DNA of 64,000 bases, from NCBI GenBank assembly GCA_963811885.1, contig CAWETB010000015.1, positions 248,001 through 312,000 on the forward strand, in the 5' to 3' direction. Made by a program: the position numbers and the translations under genes. The first letter of the stretch is position 1, and the number at the start of each line of letters is the position of its first letter. Below the pieces are notes generated by a model that saw only the letters and a list, made by a program, of their open reading frames with translations, was not told where the DNA came from and did not search any database. Shown piece after piece: positions 17,704-27,257 of the stretch. This stretch comes from Gaiellasilicea sp963811885 (lineage in GTDB: Bacteria > Actinomycetota > Thermoleophilia > Gaiellales > Gaiellaceae).

Positions 17704-18780
17704 CGGGCGCCAGCCGCACGTCGGCGGCGAGCCCGAGGAAGCGCGCGAGCCTTCGTCCCTCCGCCGCGACCGAGGCGACCGCCTTCTTCGAGAGCGGGAC
17801 GTGTCGCACGACGATGCCGTCGGCCTCCGCGCGCCAGATCGCGCGCACGAGGCCGTCGTGGAGCACCGAGCCCCAGCCGACCGACCACACCGGCCCGAGC
17901 AGGGCGCGATCGGGCGCCGAGACGAACCGGCTGCGGTCGTCGTGCGACAGAAGCACGTTGTCGTACTCGGGCAGGAAGCGGACCGGCGCGGGCGTGTCGG
18001 GATCGGGCCGCGGTGCGGCCGGAAGGTCGAAGAGCTCGCGGCCGCGCTCGTCGCGGACGGTCACGAGCTGCGGCCGCAGCCGCTCGACCACCGCGCGCAG
18101 GCCGGTCAGCCGGCACCACGTCGTCACGTCCGCGACCGACGCAGGGCCGAACGCGGCGAGGTAGCGCAGCACGACGTCCTCGAGCGAGGGCGCCGCGTTC
18201 GAGCGGTCGGCCCAGCCACGACTCGGCCGTCGTCCACCGAGCCTGAGCGCTCTTCCTCCAAAGGCCGCGGGGCGGCACCTGCACGAGCGCCAGCCGCATC
18301 TGGCAGGCGTAGGCGAGTGCTGCCGCGTCGAGCTTCGGAAATCGCGCCGCGAGGAACGCTCGTAGCTCGGTCCCCGTCCGCGGCTCCTCGAGTGTGAGCC
18401 GGCCCGCCTCGATGACCGGATCCAGATCGACGCCGCGCAGCTGCGGCGAGAAGTCACGATGCCGCCACAGCTGTCCTTCGAAGACCGGCTGGGTCGCCGG
18501 GCGGAGCACGAGACAGTCGTCGGCCGTGAGCAGGTGAATCGTCCCGCGCATGACGCCGATCCGCACCGTCTCGCGCTGCTCGAGCGCCGCCGACAGCGTC
18601 TCCGGCCGGAAGCCGGCGAGGCGCGACCAGAGCGCCGGTGTAGGGGTTGTGCGGCACCTGCGACTGGAGCCCGACGAGATGCCGGACGGCGTCGAGCGGA
18701 GCCAGCTCGGCCCGGTCGAGCAGCAGCTGCCGCGCGAGCGTCGCCCGGTTCAGCGCCCGTGCTCCGAGGACGGCGCTCAC
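17693..18780 (-). CDS. Winged-helix DNA-binding protein, AlkZ/HTH_42 family (two frameshifts)
   Basis: About 360 residues once single extra bases near 18635 and 18200 are removed. The N terminus has LVGLQSQVPHNPY, containing the Q-x-Q pair used by AlkZ/YcaQ-type DNA glycosylases. Later landmarks are MRGTIHLLTADD, RYLAAFGPASVADVTTW and FLPEYDNVLLSHDDRSR, all typical of this family. Members unhook interstrand crosslinks or excise alkylated bases; many remain uncharacterised. Its closeness to ogt fits a repair role. GTG start at 18780, divergent from mraZ. Confidence 0.82.
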
Positions 18781-18822
18781 GGAGCCGATTCTGCGCGAAA
18801 GGGGGATCTTGGGAGACCGGGG

Positions 18823-18870
18823 TGGACAAGTGGGGAATCGTGGTTTAGAGTGGGGCGAAGTGGGAGACAG
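18823..18870 (+). promoter_or_regulatory. mraZ promoter with tandem MraZ-type boxes
   Basis: A -35 TGGACA (18823-18828) and a -10 TAGAGT (18846-18851) are separated by 17 bases. Overlapping them are four TGGNN units spaced exactly 10 bases apart, starting at 18831, 18841, 18851 and 18861 (TGGGG, TGGTT, TGGGG, TGGGA). MraZ is known to bind such TGGGN repeats with 5-base spacers upstream of its own gene. This predicts repression of the dcw cluster by its first product. Confidence 0.75.
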
Positions 18871-18884
18871 GAGCGCATGAACAC

Positions 18885-19319
18885 ATGTTCCTTGGCGAGT
18901 ACGAGCACACGATCGACGACAAGAACCGACTCACGCTGCCGGCCCGTTTCCGGGACGCGCTCGCCGGCGGCGTCGTGCTCACCCGCGGGCTCGACGACTG
19001 CCTCGACGTCTACGCGCGGAAGGACTGGAACGCGCTGGTCGAGGCCCGTCTCGCCACGCTCGACCCCTTTTCGAAAGAGGCGAGGGACTTGAAGCGGTTC
19101 TTCTTCAGCGCCGCCTCGGATGCGGAGCTCGACAAGCAGGGGCGCGTGCTCGTCCCGCCGGCGCTGCTCCGGCACGGGCGGCTCGGGCGGGAGGTCGTCG
19201 TGGCAGGCGTTCACGACCACCTCGAGATCTGGGACCGCTCCGCCTGGAACGACAACGTCACCAAGGTCGAAGGGAGTGCTGACGATGTTGCCGAACGTCT
19301 TGCAGAGAAGCGCGTCTGA
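18885..19319 (+). CDS. mraZ: Transcriptional regulator MraZ
   Basis: 144 residues with two SpoVT/AbrB-like swapped-hairpin repeats: MFLGEYEHTIDDKNRLTLP and AELDKQGRVLVPPALL. The DNA-contacting motif DxKgRl/DxqGRv is present in both halves (DDKNRLTLP, DKQGRVLVP). It is the first gene of the division and cell wall cluster and likely autoregulates through the repeats just upstream. The rsmH start lies within its 3' end (35-base overlap). Confidence 0.96.
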   Translation: MFLGEYEHTIDDKNRLTLPARFRDALAGGVVLTRGLDDCLDVYARKDWNALVEARLATLDPFSKEARDLKRFFFSAASDAELDKQGRVLVPPALLRHGRLGREVVVAGVHDHLEIWDRSAWNDNVTKVEGSADDVAERLAEKRV

Positions 19320-20250
19320 TCACGTCCCGGTGCTCGCGGAGGAGGTGCGCGAGCTCCTCGGCGTGCAGCCCGGCGAGACCGTCGTCGACGCCACCTTCGG
19401 CGCCGGCGGCCATTCGCGCCTCCTCGCGGCCGACCTCCACGGCGAGGGCAAGCTGATCGCGATCGACCGCGACCCGTCGGCGCGCACCTACTTCGACCAG
19501 TTCAAGGCGGGCAGCGGCGGGGTGCAGGCTCGCTTCCTGCGCGGCGAGTTCTCGCTCGTCCTCAACCAGTTGGCCGCCAACGACGTACAGGCGGACGCAA
19601 TCCTGCTCGACCTCGGTGTCTCGTCGATGCAGCTCGACCGGCCGGAGCGCGGCTTCAGCTACGCCGCCGACGCGCCGCTCGACATGCGCATGGACACCGC
19701 GGCCGAGCTCTCGGCGCGCGAGCTCGTGAACGAGGCCGACGAGCGCGAGCTCGCGTTGATCTTCAAGCGGTTCGGCGAGGAGCGGTACGCGCGGCAGATC
19801 GCCCGCGCGATCGTGCGGCGCCGGGCCGAGCAGCCGTTCGAGCGCACCTCGGACCTGGCCGACACGATCAAGCAGGCGATCCCGACGCCGGCGCGCTTCG
19901 GCGACGGCCATCCGGCGAGACGCGTCTTCCAGGCGCTTCGGATCGCCGTCAACGACGAGCTCGGCGCGCTCGAGGCCGCGCTCCCGGCGGCGATGCGGAT
20001 GCTCAGGCCGGGCGGCCGCATCGCCGTCATCAGCTTCCACTCGCTCGAGGACCGGATCGTGAAGCAGTTCGTCCGCGAGCAGGCGCGGGGCTGCACGTGC
20101 CCGCCCGAGTTCCCGATCTGCGTCTGCGGCAACGAGCCGGTCCTGCGCGACCTGACCCGCAAGCCCGTGCGTCCCGGAGCGCGCGAGCTGGAGGCCAACC
20201 CGCGCGCCGCATCCGCGAAGCTGCGCGCCGCCATGAAGGTCGGTGAGTGA
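19285..20250 (+). CDS. rsmH: 16S rRNA (cytosine-1402-N4)-methyltransferase RsmH
   Basis: 321 residues. It methylates C1402 in the 16S rRNA decoding centre using SAM. Landmarks are HVPVLAEEV, DATFGAGGHS (SAM loop), LLDLGVSSMQLD, ERGFSYAADAPLDMRMD and AVISFHSLEDRIVK. ATG 19285 has AGGGAG 8 bases upstream and lies inside mraZ. An in-frame GTG at 19276 is less likely. The TGA overlaps the ftsL ATG. Confidence 0.96.
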   Translation: MLPNVLQRSASDHVPVLAEEVRELLGVQPGETVVDATFGAGGHSRLLAADLHGEGKLIAIDRDPSARTYFDQFKAGSGGVQARFLRGEFSLVLNQLAANDVQADAILLDLGVSSMQLDRPERGFSYAADAPLDMRMDTAAELSARELVNEADERELALIFKRFGEERYARQIARAIVRRRAEQPFERTSDLADTIKQAIPTPARFGDGHPARRVFQALRIAVNDELGALEAALPAAMRMLRPGGRIAVISFHSLEDRIVKQFVREQARGCTCPPEFPICVCGNEPVLRDLTRKPVRPGARELEANPRAASAKLRAAMKVGE

Positions 20251-20633
20251 TGGCGAGCTGGGCCGGGGCCGCCCAGGTCGACTCTCCGCCCGTCCCGCGC
20301 TCGCGGCCGCGGACGCGTCCCCGGACGCAGGCTGCTCCGAAGCGCAGCGCGAGGAGCCGTCCGTTCGGCGGCGTCGTCTGGATCGTCGTGCTCGCCGTCC
20401 TGCTCGCGGGTGTCGTCGCCGTCAACGTCGCCGTGCTCCAGCTGAACGTCCGCCTCGACGAGCTCGGCCGCGAGCGCGTCCAGCTCCAGGGCGAGACGAA
20501 CAGGCTCAGCTCACAGCTCTCGAGCGCGTCCGCGAACGCGCGGATCGAGTCCCAGGCCCGCGCGAAGCTCGGGCTCGTGCGCGCCGACCCAGAGCTGACC
20601 TTCCACATCCAGCTGGCGCCGCCGACGAAGTGA
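20250..20633 (+). CDS. ftsL: FtsL-like septum formation protein
   Basis: 127 residues: a basic, Pro-rich cytosolic N terminus, one membrane span (about 38-58, VVWIVVLAVLLAGVVAVNVA) and an extracytoplasmic coiled coil with Leu heptads (LNVRLDELGRERVQLQGE). This is the FtsL/DivIC plan. Position between rsmH and ftsI is the standard place of ftsL. It would bridge FtsQ and the FtsW-FtsI synthase at the septum. Start and stop both overlap the neighbouring genes. Confidence 0.85.
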   Translation: MASWAGAAQVDSPPVPRSRPRTRPRTQAAPKRSARSRPFGGVVWIVVLAVLLAGVVAVNVAVLQLNVRLDELGRERVQLQGETNRLSSQLSSASANARIESQARAKLGLVRADPELTFHIQLAPPTK

Positions 20634-22291
20634 CCGAGCGGCTCTCCAACCGCCGCATCCGCCTCCTGCTCGGCCTCTTCGTCCTCGTCTTCGCGGGGAC
20701 GCTCGCGCGTGCGGTCTGGATCCAGGGCGTGCAGGCGTCGCGCTTCGAGGGAATGGCCGAGCGCCAGCACCAGGGGACGACCGTGATCCCGGCGGGGCGC
20801 GGGACGATCTTCGATCGCACCGGCGAGCCGCTCGCAATCGGCGAGCAGGCGACGACCGTCTACGCCGACCCGCGCGAGGTGAAGGATCCCCGTCGGGTCG
20901 CGCTCGCCGCTGCCAAGGCGCTCGGCGTCGACGCCGAGAAGCTCTACCCGGTCCTCGCCGATCGCTCGAACCACTTCGTCTACGTCAAGCGCAAGGCCGA
21001 CCCGGCGAAGGCGGCGGCGCTCGAGAAGCTGAGCCTGCCCGGCCTCGGCTTCTACTCCGAGGAGCTGCGCTACTACCCGCAGCGCGGGGTCGCAGCGCAC
21101 GTGCTCGGCTACGCCGGGATCGACAACAACGGCCTCGAGGGGCTGGAACGCTCGCTCGACAAGGAGCTCGTCGGCAAGCCCGGCAGCCAGACGACGGTCC
21201 GCGATCCGAGCGGCCGCGTGATCGACGTGATCGCGACCAAGCCGGAACGGGCCGGCGAGGACGTCTTCCTGACGATCGACCACCGGATCCAGTCGACTGC
21301 CGAGGACGTGCTCCGCGACACCGTCAGGAAGTGGGGAGCCAAGGGCGGCAGCGCGGTCGTGCTCGACCCGCGCACCGGCGCCGTGCTCGCGATGGCGGTT
21401 GCGCCCGGCTTCGACGCGAACAAGTTCGGCTCGACGCCGGCCTCGAAGCGGCGCAACCGCGTCGTCACCGACGCCTACGAGCCCGGCTCGACCTTCAAGG
21501 TCGTCACCGTCGCCGCGGCGCTGTCGGAGAAGATCGTCACCCCGATGACCGCGTTCACGCTGCCGTCCTCGATTCGAGTCGCCGACCGGATCATCCACGA
21601 GCACGAGCCGCGCCCGACTCAGCGGATGACGGTCGCCCAGATCCTCTCCCAGTCGTCGAACGTCGGCACGATCACGCTCGCGGAGAAGCTCGGCCGGTCG
21701 CGTGTCGAGAACTGGATCGGCCGCTTCGGCTTCGGCAAGGTCACCGGCGTCGATGCGCCGGGCGAGACGCAGGGGCTGCTGCCGAGCTACTGGTCCGGCT
21801 CGACGATCGGCAACGTCCCGATCGGGCAGGGCATCGGCGTCACCCCGATCCAGATGGCCGCGGCCTACGGCGCGATCGCGAACGAGGGCGTCTACCGGAA
21901 GCCGTATCTCGTCAAGCGTGTCGGCAGCCACCCGCACACGCGCTCGCCGGCGCGGCGCGTGCTCTCGAAGACGGTGTCCGCGCAGATGATGGCGATGCTG
22001 CGCGACGTCGTCTCGGCGGAGGGCGGCACCGGCGCCCTGGCCGCGGTGCCCGGCTACACCGTCGCCGGCAAGACCGGCACCGCTGCGAAGCCCGTTCCGG
22101 GGGGCTACTCGACGTCGAGGTACGTGGCCTCGTTCGTCGGCGTCGTGCCCGCGAAGGACCCACGGCTGGTCGTGCTGGTCTCGATCGACGAGCCCGTGGG
22201 CGCGATCTGGGGCGGTGTCGTCGCCGCGCCCGCGTTCTCGGACATCGCCCGCTCCAGCCTCGTCGAGCTCGAGATCGCGCCCGATAATTAG
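20630..22291 (+). CDS. ftsI: Septal peptidoglycan transpeptidase FtsI (class B PBP)
   Basis: 553 residues. N-terminal membrane anchor (LLLGLFVLVFAGTLARAVWI), PBP dimer domain (RGTIFDRTGEPLA), then the transpeptidase domain. The active-site serine is S287 in EPGSTFKV, the second motif is SSN (QSSNVGT) and the third is KTGT with K481. It crosslinks septal peptidoglycan with FtsW. GTG 20630 overlaps the ftsL stop. No C-terminal PASTA domain is present. Confidence 0.95.
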   Translation: MTERLSNRRIRLLLGLFVLVFAGTLARAVWIQGVQASRFEGMAERQHQGTTVIPAGRGTIFDRTGEPLAIGEQATTVYADPREVKDPRRVALAAAKALGVDAEKLYPVLADRSNHFVYVKRKADPAKAAALEKLSLPGLGFYSEELRYYPQRGVAAHVLGYAGIDNNGLEGLERSLDKELVGKPGSQTTVRDPSGRVIDVIATKPERAGEDVFLTIDHRIQSTAEDVLRDTVRKWGAKGGSAVVLDPRTGAVLAMAVAPGFDANKFGSTPASKRRNRVVTDAYEPGSTFKVVTVAAALSEKIVTPMTAFTLPSSIRVADRIIHEHEPRPTQRMTVAQILSQSSNVGTITLAEKLGRSRVENWIGRFGFGKVTGVDAPGETQGLLPSYWSGSTIGNVPIGQGIGVTPIQMAAAYGAIANEGVYRKPYLVKRVGSHPHTRSPARRVLSKTVSAQMMAMLRDVVSAEGGTGALAAVPGYTVAGKTGTAAKPVPGGYSTSRYVASFVGVVPAKDPRLVVLVSIDEPVGAIWGGVVAAPAFSDIARSSLVELEIAPDN

Positions 22292-22300
22292 CCGTCGCAT

Positions 22301-22330
22301 GCTCGGAATCCGCAGAAGCGGACTCCGAGC
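22301..22330 (+). terminator. 13-bp hairpin between ftsI and murE
   Basis: GCTCGGAATCCGC (22301-22313) pairs with GCGGACTCCGAGC (22318-22330) with one mismatch around an AGAA tetraloop. No U-tract follows. It may end or attenuate the upstream transcript, since murE has its own -10 just downstream. Confidence 0.45.
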
Positions 22331-22373
22331 GCGCAAACCCCTGAAGGGTCGCTTCGCTCCCGGTCAGACCCGG

Positions 22374-22379
22374 TAGCGT
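22374..22379 (+). promoter_or_regulatory. TAGCGT -10 element of murE
   Basis: TAGCGT is followed by 8 bases and the murE ATG, without a Shine-Dalgarno sequence. This suggests an internal leaderless promoter for the mur segment of the cluster. Confidence 0.4.
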
Positions 22380-22387
22380 GTCGCGCC

Positions 22388-23824
22388 ATGGAGCTCGAGC
22401 GCCTAGTAGCCGCGCTCGCGCCTGAGGCGGTTCTCGGCAGCCCCGACCCCGTCGAGGTGCGAGATCTCGCGTACGACGCGCGCGCCGTCACCCCCGGCGC
22501 AGCGTTCTTCGCCGTTCCCGGAGAGCGGGCGGACGGGCACGACTTCGCGGTGGAGGCGGTCGAGAACGGCGCCTCCGTGCTCGTCGTCGAGCGCGCCGTC
22601 GAGCCCGAGGTCCCGCAGCTCGTCGTCCCGTCGACGCGGGCGGCGATGGCGACGGCGGCGGACGTCTTCTTCGGCGAGCCGACGCGCGAGCTCGAGGTCG
22701 CCGGCGTCACCGGCACGAGTGGGAAGACGACGACCGCCTTCCTGCTCTACTCCGTGCTCGAGGCGGCCGGTCGCAGTCCCGGGCTGCTCGGGACGGTCGA
22801 GAGCAGGGTCGGCGGCGAGGTGCGGCCGGTCGTGCGGACGACGCCGGAGGCGATCGACCTCCAGCGCACGTTCCGCGAGATGCTCGACGCGGGCAACCGC
22901 AGCGTCGCGCTCGAGGCCTCCTCACACGCCGCGGCGCTGCATCGCCTCGATCGCGTCCGCTTCGATGCGCTCGTGTTCACGAACCTGAGCCAGGATCACC
23001 TCGACTTCCACCCGTCGATGGAGGACTACTTCGCGGCCAAGCGGAAGCTGTTCACCGGGGCAGCGCCGCCGCCTGCTGCGGTCAACATCGGCGACGCATG
23101 GGGCCGGCAGCTGGCGGACGAGCTCGCCGACGTCAGCCGTGCGCCGTTGATCACGTTCGGCTTCGCGGACGATGCCGAGATCCGGCCCGACGACCTCGAC
23201 CTCGGCCCGTCCGGAGCGACCTTCACGGCCGGCGGAATCGAGATCCGGTCGAGCCTGCGCGGCCGCTTCAACGTCGAGAACGTCCTCGGCGTCGTCGCCG
23301 CGGCGATCCTGCTCGACGTCGACGAGGAGGAGATCGCGGCAGGGATCGCCGCCCTCCCCGGCGTACCGGGACGGTTCGAAGCGGTCGATGCGGGGCAGCC
23401 CTTCACGGTCGTGGTCGACTACGCCCACAAGCCGGATGCGCTCGACAACGTCCTGCGCACAGCACGGGAGCTGACCGACGGGCGCGTCGTGCTCGTCTTC
23501 GGCGCCGGTGGCGACCGCGACCGCCAGAAGCGGCCGCTGATGGGGAAGGTCGCACGCGACCTCGCCGACGTCGTCATCGTCACCTCCGACAACCCTCGCA
23601 GTGAGGATCCGCTGGCGATCATCCAGGACGTGCTCCAGGGCGCCGGCACCGACGTCGAGATCGATCCCGACCGGCGCTCGGCGATCGGCCGCGCCCTCGG
23701 GCTCGCCGAGCCGGGTGACGTCGTCGTGATCGCAGGCAAGGGGCACGAGCAGGGTCAGGAGATCGCGGGCGAGAAGCTGCCGTTCGACGACCGCGTCGTC
23801 GCCCGCGAGGCGCTGCAGACGTGA
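22388..23824 (+). CDS. murE: UDP-MurNAc-tripeptide synthetase MurE
   Basis: 478 residues. It adds the third residue to UDP-MurNAc-L-Ala-D-Glu using ATP. The P-loop is VTGTSGKTTTAFLL, the central domain has ALEASSHAAALHR and FTNLSQDHLDFH, and the specificity motif is SDNPRSEDP. DNPR marks meso-diaminopimelate enzymes in this family, as opposed to the Lys-adding type. So the wall is predicted to contain meso-DAP. The last four bases overlap the murF GTG. Confidence 0.96.
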   Translation: MELERLVAALAPEAVLGSPDPVEVRDLAYDARAVTPGAAFFAVPGERADGHDFAVEAVENGASVLVVERAVEPEVPQLVVPSTRAAMATAADVFFGEPTRELEVAGVTGTSGKTTTAFLLYSVLEAAGRSPGLLGTVESRVGGEVRPVVRTTPEAIDLQRTFREMLDAGNRSVALEASSHAAALHRLDRVRFDALVFTNLSQDHLDFHPSMEDYFAAKRKLFTGAAPPPAAVNIGDAWGRQLADELADVSRAPLITFGFADDAEIRPDDLDLGPSGATFTAGGIEIRSSLRGRFNVENVLGVVAAAILLDVDEEEIAAGIAALPGVPGRFEAVDAGQPFTVVVDYAHKPDALDNVLRTARELTDGRVVLVFGAGGDRDRQKRPLMGKVARDLADVVIVTSDNPRSEDPLAIIQDVLQGAGTDVEIDPDRRSAIGRALGLAEPGDVVVIAGKGHEQGQEIAGEKLPFDDRVVAREALQT

Positions 23825-25059
23825 TCCCGATCGCATTCGACGAGCTCGACGCGCTCGGGCTCGGTGAGCTGCACGGCTCGGGCGAGATCACGGGCTTCCA
23901 GATCGACTCGCGCCGCATCGGCGGCGGCGACCTGTTCGTCGCGATCGGCGGGGGACGCGAGTTCGTCGGCGACGCGCGAGATCGTGGCGCCATCACGCTC
24001 GTGCCGCATCACGAGTTCGACGCGATGGCGGTGATCGGGCAGATGCTGCGCGCTCGCAGCCGCGCCCGCTTCGTCGGCGTCACCGGCTCGACCGGCAAGA
24101 CGTCGACGAAGGACATCCTGGCTGCACTCTGCTCGGCGGTGGCGCCGACGGTGTGGACGGAGGGGAGCTACAACGCCGAGCTCGGCGTGCCGCTGACGCT
24201 CGGCCGGCTCGAGCCGGAGACCGAGATCTGCATCGTCGAGATGGGGATGCGCGGCTTCGGTCAGATCGCCGACCTCTGCGACATCGTCCGGCCGCACGTC
24301 GGCGTGATCAGCGCCGTCGGCCCCGTCCACCTCGAGCTCGTCGGCTCGGTGGAGGGTGTCGCGCGCTCGAAGGCGGAGCTCGTCACCGCCCTGCCGCCGG
24401 ACGGGATCGCCGTCGTGCCGGAGTCGGCCGACCTCGAACCGCACCTGCGGAGCGACATCGAGATCCTGCGCGTGCCGCCGGTCGACGTCGAGCTGCGCGA
24501 GGACGGCGCCCACGTCGCCTTCGGCGAGCGTCGGATCCGCTTCCCACTCACGTCGCGCCACCAGGCGCAGAACGCGCTCACCGCCCTGACGGCCTACGAG
24601 GCGATGGACCTGCCGCTCGACAGGCTCGAGGAGGGTGCGGCGCGCGTGCAGCTCTCGAAGTGGCGCGGCGAGGAGCTGCCGCTGCCCGGCGGCGGCTTCG
24701 TCGTCAACGACGCGTACAACGCGAACCCGACCTCGATGGTCGCCGCGCTGCGGCATCTCGCCGAGCGGGGAGAGGGGCGCCGGCGCCTCGCCATCCTCGG
24801 CGGCATGGCCGAGCTCGGCGACCAAGCCGAGCGGCATCACCGTGAGATCGCCGAGCTTGCAGACGAGCTCGGAATCGAGGTGCTGGCGGTCGGCGACCTC
24901 GCGCTCGCCTACCGGGCCGACGCGTGGGAGCCGGATGCGGCCTCGGCGCTCGCGGCGGCGAGGCGGCTCGTCCAGCCGGGCGACGCCGTGCTGGTCAAGG
25001 CGTCGCGTTCCGTTGCCCTCGAAGGCATCGCCCCGACCCTGGCGAACGACACGCCGTAA
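23821..25059 (+). CDS. murF: UDP-MurNAc-tripeptide:D-Ala-D-Ala ligase MurF
   Basis: 412 residues. It completes the cytosolic pentapeptide precursor. Landmarks are FQIDSRRIGGGDLFVAI, the P-loop VTGSTGKTSTKDIL, EMGMRGFGQI, and FVVNDAYNANPTSM near the ligase C-terminal domain. GTG 23821 overlaps murE. The TAA overlaps the mraY ATG (25059). Confidence 0.95.
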   Translation: MIPIAFDELDALGLGELHGSGEITGFQIDSRRIGGGDLFVAIGGGREFVGDARDRGAITLVPHHEFDAMAVIGQMLRARSRARFVGVTGSTGKTSTKDILAALCSAVAPTVWTEGSYNAELGVPLTLGRLEPETEICIVEMGMRGFGQIADLCDIVRPHVGVISAVGPVHLELVGSVEGVARSKAELVTALPPDGIAVVPESADLEPHLRSDIEILRVPPVDVELREDGAHVAFGERRIRFPLTSRHQAQNALTALTAYEAMDLPLDRLEEGAARVQLSKWRGEELPLPGGGFVVNDAYNANPTSMVAALRHLAERGEGRRRLAILGGMAELGDQAERHHREIAELADELGIEVLAVGDLALAYRADAWEPDAASALAAARRLVQPGDAVLVKASRSVALEGIAPTLANDTP

Positions 25060-26072
25060 TGGTCCGAGTCTTCATCGCCGGCCTGATCGCGATGGTCGTC
25101 TCCGTCGTGATCGGGCCGAAGTTCATCGAGTTCCTGCGCCGGAACGAGCTCGGCCAGCCGATCCGCGAGGACGGGCCGGCGGGCCACGTCGTCAAGCAGG
25201 GAACCCCGGTCATGGGCGGGCTGCTGATCCTGCTCTGCGCGGTGATCCCGTTCCTCGCCCTCTCGAAGTTCACGTTGCCTGCGCTGACCGTGCTCTTCCT
25301 GACGGTCTCGTGCGCCGCGGTCGGCTTTCTCGACGACTTCATCAAGGTGCGGCACCGCCGCTCGCTCGGGCTCCAGGGCCGGTGGAAGCTGATCCTGCTC
25401 GCCGCGATCACGGTCGTGGTCGGCATCGCCGTCCACGCGCAGAGCCAGCTCGACACCTCGATCTACATCCCGATCGTGAACGTCGACGTCCCGCTCTCGT
25501 ACGCCTACTACCCCTTCCTCTTCCTCGTCATCGCGGGCGCGGCGAACGGCGCCAACCTGACCGACGGCCTCGACGGTCTCGCGGCGGGGGTCGGGATCAT
25601 CGCTCTGCTCACCTTCCTCTCGATCAACGTGATCGGCTACATCCGGTCTGGTGACGTCGGGTCCCGGACCGCCTTCCTGCTCGACCTCGCGATCCTGGCC
25701 GCGGCGCTGATCGGGGCTGCGATCGGGTTCCTCTGGTACAACGCCTTCCCCGCCGAGCTCTTCATGGGCGACACCGGCTCGATGGCCTTCGGCGGCGCGC
25801 TCGCCGGGTTCGCGATCGTCACCGGCACGGAGGCGTTGCTGCTCCTGATCGCCGGTATCTATGTCATCGAGGCGCTCTCCGTGATCATCCAGACGATCAG
25901 CTTCAAGTACTGGGGCCGCCGGGTCTTCCTGATCGCGCCGATCCACCACCACTTCGAGATGAAGGCGTGGTCGGAGACGAAGATCATGGTGCGCTTCTGG
26001 ATCATCGCGGCGATCCTCTCGGCGTGCGGCTTCGTCCTCTACTACCGCTACTACCTCCAGTTCCGGCTTTGA
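25059..26072 (+). CDS. mraY: Phospho-MurNAc-pentapeptide transferase MraY
   Basis: 337 residues, about ten membrane spans. It transfers phospho-MurNAc-pentapeptide to undecaprenyl phosphate, making lipid I. Landmarks are KQGTPVMGG, GFLDDFIKV (Asp pair), ANLTDGLDGLA, FMGDTGSMAFGG and APIHHHFEM. The start overlaps the murF stop and its own stop overlaps the murD TTG. Confidence 0.96.
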   Translation: MVRVFIAGLIAMVVSVVIGPKFIEFLRRNELGQPIREDGPAGHVVKQGTPVMGGLLILLCAVIPFLALSKFTLPALTVLFLTVSCAAVGFLDDFIKVRHRRSLGLQGRWKLILLAAITVVVGIAVHAQSQLDTSIYIPIVNVDVPLSYAYYPFLFLVIAGAANGANLTDGLDGLAAGVGIIALLTFLSINVIGYIRSGDVGSRTAFLLDLAILAAALIGAAIGFLWYNAFPAELFMGDTGSMAFGGALAGFAIVTGTEALLLLIAGIYVIEALSVIIQTISFKYWGRRVFLIAPIHHHFEMKAWSETKIMVRFWIIAAILSACGFVLYYRYYLQFRL

Positions 26073-27257
26073 AGCGGGTCCTCGTCCTCGGGCTGGCGCG
26101 CTCGGGCCGGGCCGCGCAGGCCGCGCTCGAGGCGGGTGGGACCGAGGTCGTGGCGGCGGACCGGACGCTCGGCAACGACGAGGATCTCGCCCTGCTCGAC
26201 GGCGTCGACGTGCTGGTCAAGAGCCCCGGCGTTCCGGGCGAAGCGGCGCTCGTCGTGGCGGCGCGCGAGCGCGGGATCCCCGTCTGGAGCGAGATCGAGC
26301 TGGCGTCGCGGCTGCTCCCGAACCCGATCGTCGGCGTGACGGGCACGAACGGCAAGACGACGACGACCGAGCTGCTCGGCGCGATGCTCGGCGCCCGTAC
26401 CGCCGGGAACGTCGGCACTGCGCTCAGCGAGCTCGTCGGCGACGTCCCCGCGGACGACTGGATCGTCTGCGAGCTCTCGAGCTTCCAGCTCGAGGACGTC
26501 GACCGCTTCCGGCCCCGGATCGCGGTGCTGCTCAACCTGGAGCCCGACCACCTCGACCGGCACGGCGACTTCGACGCGTACCGGGCCGCCAAGCTGCGGA
26601 TCTTCGAGAACCAGGACGCCGACGACGTCGCCGTCGTTCCCCGAGGCTTCGGCGACGTGCCCGGCGGCGCGCGCCGCATCGAGTTCGCGGCCGACGACCC
26701 GCTGCCGGCCGAACCGTTGATCCCCGGCGCGCACAACCGCGAGAACGCCGCGGCTGCGACGGCGGCCGCCCGGGCCGCCGGTATCGACGACGCGCAGATC
26801 GCGGAGGCATTGCGCACGTTCCCCGGCGTCGAGCACCGGCTCGAGCTCGTGGCCGAGCTCGCTGGGATTCGCTACGTCAACGACTCGAAGGCGACGAACA
26901 CGGCCGCCGCGCGCCGGGCGCTGACGGCGTACGACGCGCCGATCCATCTGATCCTCGGCGGCCGGGCAAAGGGGGAGAGCTGGGAGGAGCTCGCCCAGGC
27001 CGATTGCCGCCGCGAACGTCGTCACCGCGTACCTGATCGGCGAGGCTGCGGAGCCCCTCTCGGTCGATCTCGCCTACGCGAGCGTCCCCTTTCTGATCTC
27101 GGTCACGCTCGAACGCGCTGTCGCCGAGGCGGCGAGCGCGGCCTCGCCCGGCGACGTCGTCCTGCTCTCGCCCGCGTGCGCGAGCTACGACCAGTTCCGC
27201 GACTACGAGCAGCGCGGAGAGGAATTCAGGAGGCTGGTACAGAACCTCGAAGGGTGA
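26069..27257 (+). CDS. murD: UDP-MurNAc-L-alanine:D-glutamate ligase MurD (frameshifted)
   Basis: About 395 residues. It adds D-Glu to UDP-MurNAc-L-Ala. The N terminus is VLVLGLARSGRAA, the P-loop VTGTNGKTTTTELL, then ELSSFQLED, LNLEPDHLDRHG, VNDSKATNTAAA and ILGGRAKGESW. The last 85 codons (LLSPACASYDQFRDYEQRG) lie in another frame. One extra base near 27001 (GCCGATTGCC) explains this. The TTG start overlaps the mraY TGA, and the TGA overlaps the ftsW GTG. Confidence 0.94.

Noticed and set aside
20030..22336. Very long minus-strand open frame opposite ftsI
   Set aside because: It is a GC-driven shadow of rsmH-ftsL-ftsI with no family features. The same applies to long shadows opposite secDF, gcvP and the coiled-coil gene.
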